Assembly (NCBI GenBank): GCA_031761405.1
Contig: JASEVX010000034.1
Coordinates: 744,001 to 808,000 of the forward strand
Origin: Serripes groenlandicus
Taxonomy: Eukaryota > Mollusca > Bivalvia > Cardiida > Cardiidae
Length of the DNA stretch: 64,000 nucleotides
Reading direction: 5' to 3'
Positions 28,401-37,400 of this stretch are shown piece after piece. Within the stretch, counting starts at the first letter, position 1, and each line of letters opens with the position of its first letter. Both the position numbers and the translations under genes were made by a program. The notes under the pieces were generated by a model. It made no database searches, was not told the DNA's origin, and worked only from the letters and a program-made list of their open reading frames with translations.

Positions 28401-31400
28401 TTTCTTTTTTTTGCTATTACCTTTTATTGGAGAAAAAACAATTTCTATAAACCCTTTAACTTACATAGTAAATGCATTTGACTAACTTTGTTTGGCTAGC
28501 GCCATGGTTGGAACACAGGCTGTTCACCTCTGTGATCTGGGTCCGATACCCGATGTCGGGATGTGCACAGGCTGGTCTTATGGTCACCAAGTCGAACAGG
28601 GTCGTTTTCACCGGGTGCCGGTTTGCTCCATCATGGAAGACCACAACGACGCTTCCATCTGTGACAATGAACGTGATCTCGACTTATTGAAATAACTTGT
28701 ATCATTATCATGGTAAAATAAATGATGTTTAAAGGTTATCGATATGTTTGTGAATGAGAGTATAATTGACAGTTACCATAGTTTCTGAAATGTACATGCA
28801 ACTTTATAAACTAATGTTCAAATCCAAAGAGTTCCAAAACGTTTGTGTTATCTCAAGCAGTTGACCATATATTTCATATATTCAAAATAATAAATGGCGC
28901 ATCCGTCTTTAGTACTGTAATTGAAGGGGTCGTCACAACACATTTTGAGCTCGACTATTCGAAGAATATGAAAGCTATACTACTCACCCTGGTGTCGGCG
29001 TCCACTTCACACCTTGATTAATGTTGTGCATGCAAGTACTTAAATACTACATGTATTACATTGAAACTTTCTACAACCTACCTAACTATCACAACTATGT
29101 AGATTATCAAGTTAGATAACTCTTTCCTGCATTTTATGCAAGTTATGGTCCTTTTTAGCTCGACTTTTCGAAGAAAAGGCTAGCTATACTACTCGCCCCG
29201 GCATCGGCGTCAGCATTGGTGTCACACCTTGGTTAAGGTTTTTGTACCAATTACCTTTTATGTCAAAACCATTAAGATATTGCTTTGAAACTTACAACAC
29301 ATATTCACCATCATTACCTCCATCAACAGACAAGAGTACATAACTCTGTCGAGGCTTTTGTAAGAATTATGGCCCTTTTTTAGTTCACCTGAGCTTTGCT
29401 CAAGGTGAGTTATTGTGATCGCCTTTTGTCCGGCGTCAGTCGTCCGTCGTGCGGTGTGCGTCGGCCGTCAGCTTCTTCTCCTCAGTAACCAGTGCGTCAA
29501 TTGGGATGAAACTTCAAAGAAAGCATCCTCTCAATGACCTCACCAGATTTCCTTCAAATATTTGGGATCCATGCAGAATTCTGGTTTCCATGGCAACGAA
29601 ATGAAAAAAAACTTCAAAATTCTTCTTCTCCCAAACTGGTTGGCAGATTTTCAAATAATTTTGTAGAAATGTTCCTTCGATGACCCTCTATCAGATTCCT
29701 TCAAGCCATGTTGATTGGTCGAAAAACATGGCCGCCAGGGCGTCAGGGCTATTTTTCCTTATATGGCTATAGTGAAAACTTAAAAAATCTTCTTCTCCCA
29801 AACTGGTTGGCAGATTTTCAAATAATTTTGTAGAAATGCTCCTTGGATGACCCTCTATCAGATTTCTTCAAGCCATGTGGATTGGTCGAAAAACATGGCC
29901 GCAAGGGGGGTGGGGCTATTTTGCCTTATATGGCTATAGTGAAAACTTAAAAAATCTTCTTCTCCCTAACTGGTTGGCAGATTTTCAAATAATTTTGCAG
30001 AAATGCTCCTTGGATGACCCTCTATCAGATTACTTCAAGCCATGTTGATTGGTTGAAAAACATAGCCGCCAGGGGGCGCGGGGCTATTTTGCGTTATATG
30101 GCTATAGTGAAAACTTAAAAAATCTCCGAAAGTGTCAGGCCGATTTTCAAATAATTTTATAGAAATGTTCCTTGGATGACCCTCTATCAGATTCCTTCAA
30201 GCCATGTTGATTGGTAAAAAAACATGGCCGCCAGTGGGCAGGGCTGATATAGCTAAAGTGAATAAAAAAAATCAGGTGAGCGATTCCAGGGCCATCATGG
30301 CCCTCTTGTTTTACTTAGAAATTATGGTTTAAATTAAGTTTTGCATGCAAGGTACTATCATGGATATATCTCAGTAACCACTAATGATATTGACTTCATT
30401 CATTCATTCATTTAGGGTTGTCACAGTCAAGTTAGATAACTCTTGTATGAATGTAGTACAAATTATCGCCCTTGTTTGACTTTGAACATTTTGTTAAAGT
30501 TTTGCATGCATGGGACTTTCATGCACATATCTCAGTAACCACCTAGGGATTGATTTAAAACTTCAATATAGTCTTTAAAGGTTTCAGACAATCGTGTTAG
30601 GTAACTCCTGACTGAATTTATTAAAAATTATGGCCCTTGTTGAAGTTAGAAATTTGGGTTTAAGTTGTGCATGCAAGGCCTTGTCTCACAAACAACAGAA
30701 GCTATTCAAACAAGACTAATTCAACTTGATTAATAGTACTATACTATCAAGCCACTATTTCAGTAATAATTGTTGACTATAGTATCAAATGGCCAAATAG
30801 TCAAGCATGCGCATTTCATTTATTTAACTGTCAAGAAATATAAATGCAATTGGGACAATTAAAACTTCGCTTATACTTTTATATAATAGTCGTCATTCTT
30901 TTATCATCTATGTTAACTAAAGTATTCCCATTGAATAATCATGGTCATCAGATGCTTGCTAAGAGCGCGTGCAGGACAATGATCATGATTTGCGAGACTC
31001 TTGCCGTACCCGCAATAGAATGTGAGATTTCGCAGTGATTCGAATCTCTGTATTTATATGTCTCTGTCTTATGACTCTTTCATTAGTCATTGCATTATAA
31101 ATAGCATATCAGGAACAAAAGTAATAAAAAATAAGGGAAGATCAAATAAAACTCTTGAACTTACTTGAATATGCTTCAAATGTGACATTTCGTAAGAGTT
31201 TGTGAATAAGGCAGAAATTGCTGTGATGCAAAATTTCTGCTTTTCCCTCAGTACTCTCTCTCGAAAGATTCTTTTTCATTGATCAGGATTTTCATTTCTG
31301 TGGTTATTTTCATTCTTAAAAATTGCTTATCTTGCAAATCATCTGGAAATTGTTTGTATTTACAGTATGTATTTTTTCTTCTTTTCCAACAGCAATTTAG

Positions 31401-34400
31401 GAAAGTTCCTGTCGTCTGTTGGATTGCTGGAAGCAGCTAAGACAGTGTATATTACCTTAATCAAACATTTGGAAGTGAGCTATGGGGAGTCACATGGTAC
31501 GATAGTATATCACCATTTTATGCAGAGTTACAAATACAAGTGTAAGCACCCTGACGTCATCAAGGTTTGTGTCTTTTGTTATGTATTGTCTTGGTCAGTG
31601 TTTGGAATTAACTTTGTTGGCAGGTAGCGAGTACTTGTGACCTGCTTTGAAAGTAACCCAGGTAGCAAATTAATCTTTCAGGTAGCATTAGCAAGATAAA
31701 CGATAACATAAGCAAGCTTATACCTTTAATTTATTTTATCTTAAGACTTTAGTTTACTTGTTTAAAGTCAATAATTAATGTGCATCCACTAAAATGGATG
31801 ATGGAATTCTTATTGTCTGATGAATGTTATGTGTAAACAAATTACCTCGCCAATTTGTTTGTTTGAACAAATTGATATAAGAGTGTGTAATTTAACTTGA
31901 TTACGCACAGATAGGAACAGAAACATTGAGCGAAAAATGAACTGGGCCATTTTGGTTTTGTTTTTGTTACTGCATTTTTTGGGCAGGTAGCCTGTTCTCA
32001 TTTTAACCCTTTCCCTCATACGACAATTCTGCAGCAGACGACTTCGAACATATTTTGTCCAAAAATACAAAATCTCTATAAATGAATGGATAACCTATGA
32101 CTAAAAGTGGAAAACATTGTGGCAAAAGGAGAAATTGCTCGTTATAGCAATTTCTTCTTTTGTCACTATGTTTTCAAAAAGCTGTCTGCCGCAGAGGCGT
32201 CAAAAAGTGTCTATATGAGGGAAAGGGTTAAGAAGCAAATTTGTTACTTGCTACTGCTAATTTCGAACCTTAGTCTCTTGGTATTTTAATAGTTAAAACT
32301 TTTGATTCGAGAGTTGGAGACAAGGTTGTGATTCTGATATAGGTAATATCAATAAAGCGTAAAAATGGTTTCTGGCTTCCCTCCTTTGCTCTCATGATTG
32401 CTGGAATGGTATTACAACTGATGCATATATATATATATATATATAACAGCATATACTTACTTCAAGAACTGGTAACTTAACCTTTTCCTACATACAACAA
32501 ATCCGCAGCAGGCAATTTTGAAGACTTTGCAGCAAACATTGGAAAATTCCTATAAATGAAAGTATTATTATGGATTATAGTTGAAATAATTGTGGTAAAA
32601 CAAGAATTTTCTCCTTTTACCGCAATAATTTAAAAAATCATCCTGCTTCATATGCATAAGAAATCAATGTATAATTGTTATACAATAATTATTTAAGAGG
32701 AAAAGTGCTGAAATTCTTTTTTTTCCAACATATTTTCATGAAGTGTTGCAGCACCAAAATATTGAATGAATCGTTGTTTTCTTGTGATATTAAATCTGTA
32801 CAGTTATGAATCCATTTCAGAGTTTACAAGAACTGGCAGGTGTATATCATGGTTTAGGTGACCTTGACATGGCGGTCAAGGTCTTCAAGGATGCTATAAA
32901 TAGACAGAACAGAATTGAAACACCAACACAATCTTTACAGGTAAAGCGACCATGGATAATTGTTATCCTTGTGTGATGCTTACTTTTGATATATCACATT
33001 TATATAATACATATTACCAACTTTTATCTTTTTCACTTTCACATAAATACTGTATGTCCTCCGATAGAATCTTTTTTGAATTTCACAGTAACATTGATTG
33101 AATATTACTTTCTCATCATATTAATAGCTCGTTATTCTGATACCCTTGGTGTAGTGTGCATCGTCTGCGTCGTCCTTAAATTTTAACCTTACCTCATATT
33201 ACTCAAATACCATTTCACATGAAATTTTCCTAGAGACAATATGCATGTATATACCAAGTCACATAACTCTGGCTTTAATAATTATTCATGCAATAACTTT
33301 AACCTTACCCATAACTTTTAAAACGTTCATCACTTTATGAAACTTGGTATACATGCTACTTGAGAAAATACGCATGTTACATGATGATAAACCAATCCAC
33401 GTAACTCTGGCATTAGTCTTTACTTAGTACATGTAATGCCTCTTATTAGACACAGAAAAACAGACGAACGTTGGTGTTCGCTCCACAGCGCACTTGTTGA
33501 TTACTCTATTACCAAATATGCCTATTTGACTCATTAAATTGAAAGCATCTGAAGAGCATAATAGGAACTCTTAACCGAGGCAGTAAAAGTTCAAATAGTT
33601 CAGCATTGTTCATTCACCCTTTCCAACAATTAACAAATCTGCAGCAGATGACTTTGAAAACATTTAGCCAAAGATTTTGAAAATCTCTATGAATGATTGA
33701 ATAGAGTAGAAAAAAATGTGGCAATAGGAGAAATTTCTCCTTTTTGTCACAATGTTTTAAAAAATTGTCTTCTACAGATGCCTAAAAAATATATCTGCAT
33801 GTCGGACGGTGTTTAATTCTCTATATTGTATTATACAGCTGTGCCATGTGGGACGGGGTTTAATTCTCTATGTGAATTATACAGCTGTGCCATGTTGGAC
33901 GGTGTTAAATTCTCTATGTTGTATTACACAGCTGTGCTATGTGGGAAGGGGGTTTAATTCTCTATGTTGTATTACACAGCTGTGCCATGTGGGACGGTGT
34001 TTAATTCTCTATGTTGTATTACACAGCTGTGCCATGGGGGACTGGGTTAAATTCTCTATGTTGTATTACACAGCTGTGCCATGTGGGCTGGGGTTTAATT
34101 CTCTATGTTGTATTACACAGCTGTGCCATGTGGGCTGGGGTTTAATTCTCTATTTTGTATTACACAGCTGTGCCATGGGGGACGGGGTTAAATTCTCTAT
34201 GTTGTATTACACAGCTGTGCCATGGGGGACGGGGTTTAACTCTCTATGTTGTATTACACAGCTCTGCCATGTGGGACGGTGTTTAACTCTCTATGTTGTA
34301 TTACACAGCTGTGCCATGTGGGACGGGGTTAAATTCTCTATGTTGTATTACACAGCTGTGCCATGTGGGACGGTGTTTAAATATCTATGTTGTATTACAA

Positions 34401-37400
34401 AGCTGTGCCATGTGGGAAGGGGTTTAATTCTCTATGTTGTATTATACAGCTATGCCATGTGGGACGGGGTTAAACTCTCTATGTTGTATTACACAGCTGT
34501 GCCATGTGGGACGGTGTTAAACTCTCTATGTTGTATTACACAGCTGTGCCATGTGGGACGGTGTTAAACTCTCTATATTGTATTACACAGCTATGCCATG
34601 TGGGACGGTGTTTAACTCTCTATGTTGTATTACACAGCTGTGCCATGTGTGGGACGGGGTTAAATTCTCTATGTTGTATTACACAGCTATGCCTTGTGGG
34701 ACGGGGTTAAACTCTCTATGTTGTATTACACAGCTGTGCCATGTGGGACGGTGTTAAATTCTCTATATTGTATTATACAGCTGTGCCATGTGGAACGGGG
34801 TTTAATTCTCTATGTTGTATTACACAGCTGTGCAATGTGGAACGGGGTTTAATTCTCTATGTTGTATTACACAGCTGTGCCATGTCAGACGGTGTTTAAT
34901 TCTCTATGTTGTATTACACAGCTGTGCCATGTCGGACGGTGTTTAATTCTCTATGTTGAATTACACAGCTGTGCCATGTGTGACGGGGTTTAATTCTCTA
35001 TGTTGTTTTACAAAGCTGTGCCATGTGGGACGGGGTTTAATTCTCTATATTGAATTACACAGCTGTGCCATGTGTGACGGGGTTTAATTCTCTATGTTGT
35101 ATTACACATTTGTGCCATGTGGGTCGGGGTTAAATTCTCTATGTTGTATTACACAGCTGTGCCATGGGTTGATGGGTCTGGCTGTTGTCTATATAATGAA
35201 GGAGAATATGCCGGAAGCTAAGTCACTCATGACTAAGGCTCTAGAACTCTCCACTGAGGTTTTGGGAAAGAGGCATCATTATGTGGCAGCCATCTTCACA
35301 CAGGTTAGTGATTTCTATAACCCTTTTTCACATACAACAAATCTGCAACAAATGACGTTCAACACAATTCGAGGGCTTCATGCAAAACGGTTGTAACTAC
35401 ATCTTGTTCAAGATGTAGTTACAACTGTTTTGCATGAAACCATCAACATGTAGGCAAAAATATGGAAAACATCTAAAAATGAAGGTATAATTACTGAAAA
35501 AAGTTGAAAACGTTCTGGCAAAACGAGAAATTTCTTTTTTTGAGCAATTTCTTCTTTATGTCACAATATGTTCAAAGGTTGTCTGCTGCATGGCATCTGT
35601 TTGTGGGAAAGGGTTAATATTTCGTGCTTTACTTGCTGCAGATGTCTTTCGATGTTGTATGTAGTCTACAACTTTTGAAACATTCAGGAAAAATGAGATT
35701 GCTTAATATTAGCCATTTTTTAGCTCCACTGGTTGAAAACCAGTCAAGATGATGTCATAGCAAATTTTCCATTGTGTGTGCATCCATCTGTGTGCATCAA
35801 TGTTTTGCATCAAATGACTTCTCCTCTTTAACCACTGGGCGACTTGGCATGAAACTTTACAAGAAACGTCCTCTCATTGTCTTCTCCTAAATTCCATCAA
35901 GCCATGTTGATTGGTGGAAAAAACATGGCTGCCAGGGCTCGTGCCTGTTTCCCCTTTATAGGACTATAGTGAAAATCTTCAACTCCAAAAGTATCTGGCC
36001 AATTCCTTTTATGGCTATAGTGAAAACTTTAAACATCTTCTTCTCCAAAATGTTTCTTGGGTATCCTTCAAGTCATGTCGTTTGGGCAAGATTCATTTAA
36101 TTTTTGCCTAATGCAGTGGAGCGATACTGGCCCTCTTGGGCCTCTTATTCATATTTTGTACGATGTTGTCAACCGTTTAGTTGAGTTTATTACACTTTCA
36201 AATGTCTAGATCTTTGAGAGTGTTTTTTTCAAAGTGAAAAAATATCATAGCCGGTAATCAGTGAACAAAATAACTGCATAGGTATGTTAATGATTACTTG
36301 TGTTCAAGGATCAGCATCTCTATATCAGCAGCATAAGGGGTTGACTCCTGATACAGACAATGTATTACACTTCTGCTGCAGACAACTTTTAAAAACATTG
36401 GAGAAGTTGCTTAAAGTACCTTATTCTCCTTTTTCCACAATGTTTTCTTCTCGGTATCAAAATTAAATGCTAACAATTAATCAACTGTTACATCTTTCCA
36501 TCAGTCATTTTCAAACCCCTTTTCTGATAAGCAACAAATGTGCAGAAGATGACTTTAAAGAAACATGTCATAAATGAAAGTGCAGTTCATGATCAATTTC
36601 TTTTTTGCCACAATATTTTCAAAGTCGTCTGCTGCAGAGGCATTAAAACATGACTGCCAGTGGTAAAGGATACAAGAAGTCAATTTTAATACGATTTTCC
36701 AAGGTAAGATTTCTGCACACCTGCTCTAACTTTGCTGTTGGCCATCTCATAAAAACACACATAAGCTAAACCATTTAACCCGATAAGATCTGCAGCAGAC
36801 AACTTTGAAAAAAATCTATGCAATTATATTGAAAATCGCTTAAAATAAAAATTGAACTATTAAATAGAGTTGAAAGCATTGTGACAAATGAAGAAATTAC
36901 TCATTATGAGCTATTTCACCATTTGCCACAATGTTTTCAAAAGTCATCTGTTGCAAAGGCATCAGCGTCTGTATGTGGGAAAGGGTTTAAAACTACTGTT
37001 TTTGTTTTCAGCTAGGGCAACTCAGTTACAAACAAGGACGACTGGATGAAGCCCTTGGATATTATCTACAGGATCTTAAAGTCACAAGGGGTGAAGTCGG
37101 AAACAGTCATCCCAGAATGGCCACAGTCCTTAATGAAATCGCCCTCGTCTATGACGACAAAAATGATGAAATGGCAGGAAAATTATACGAGACAGCCCTG
37201 ATGATTATTCTGGAGACGTTTGGACCTAACTTTCTTGGCACAGGAACTATTAGGTAATTGGACCCTTTACCTCCTTCAGATAACTTCTTAACTCTTTCCC
37301 ACATATAGACGCTTTTTGACACCTCTGCCTCAGATGGCTTTTGAAAACCTTGTGACAAAAAGAAAATTTGCCACAAGGTTTTCAACTTTTCTCAGTAATT

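Noticed and set aside
28456..28695. Open frames of 60-72 codons on both strands
   Set aside because: They coincide with a SINE-like repeat and overlap on both strands without splice signals.
33809..34567. A 252-codon open frame with repeating CITQLCHVGRG / LHSCAMWDG segments
   Set aside because: It is the 47-bp array read through all three frames in turn. It has no start context and no relatives I recognise, and it is explained by a repeat unit lacking stops.
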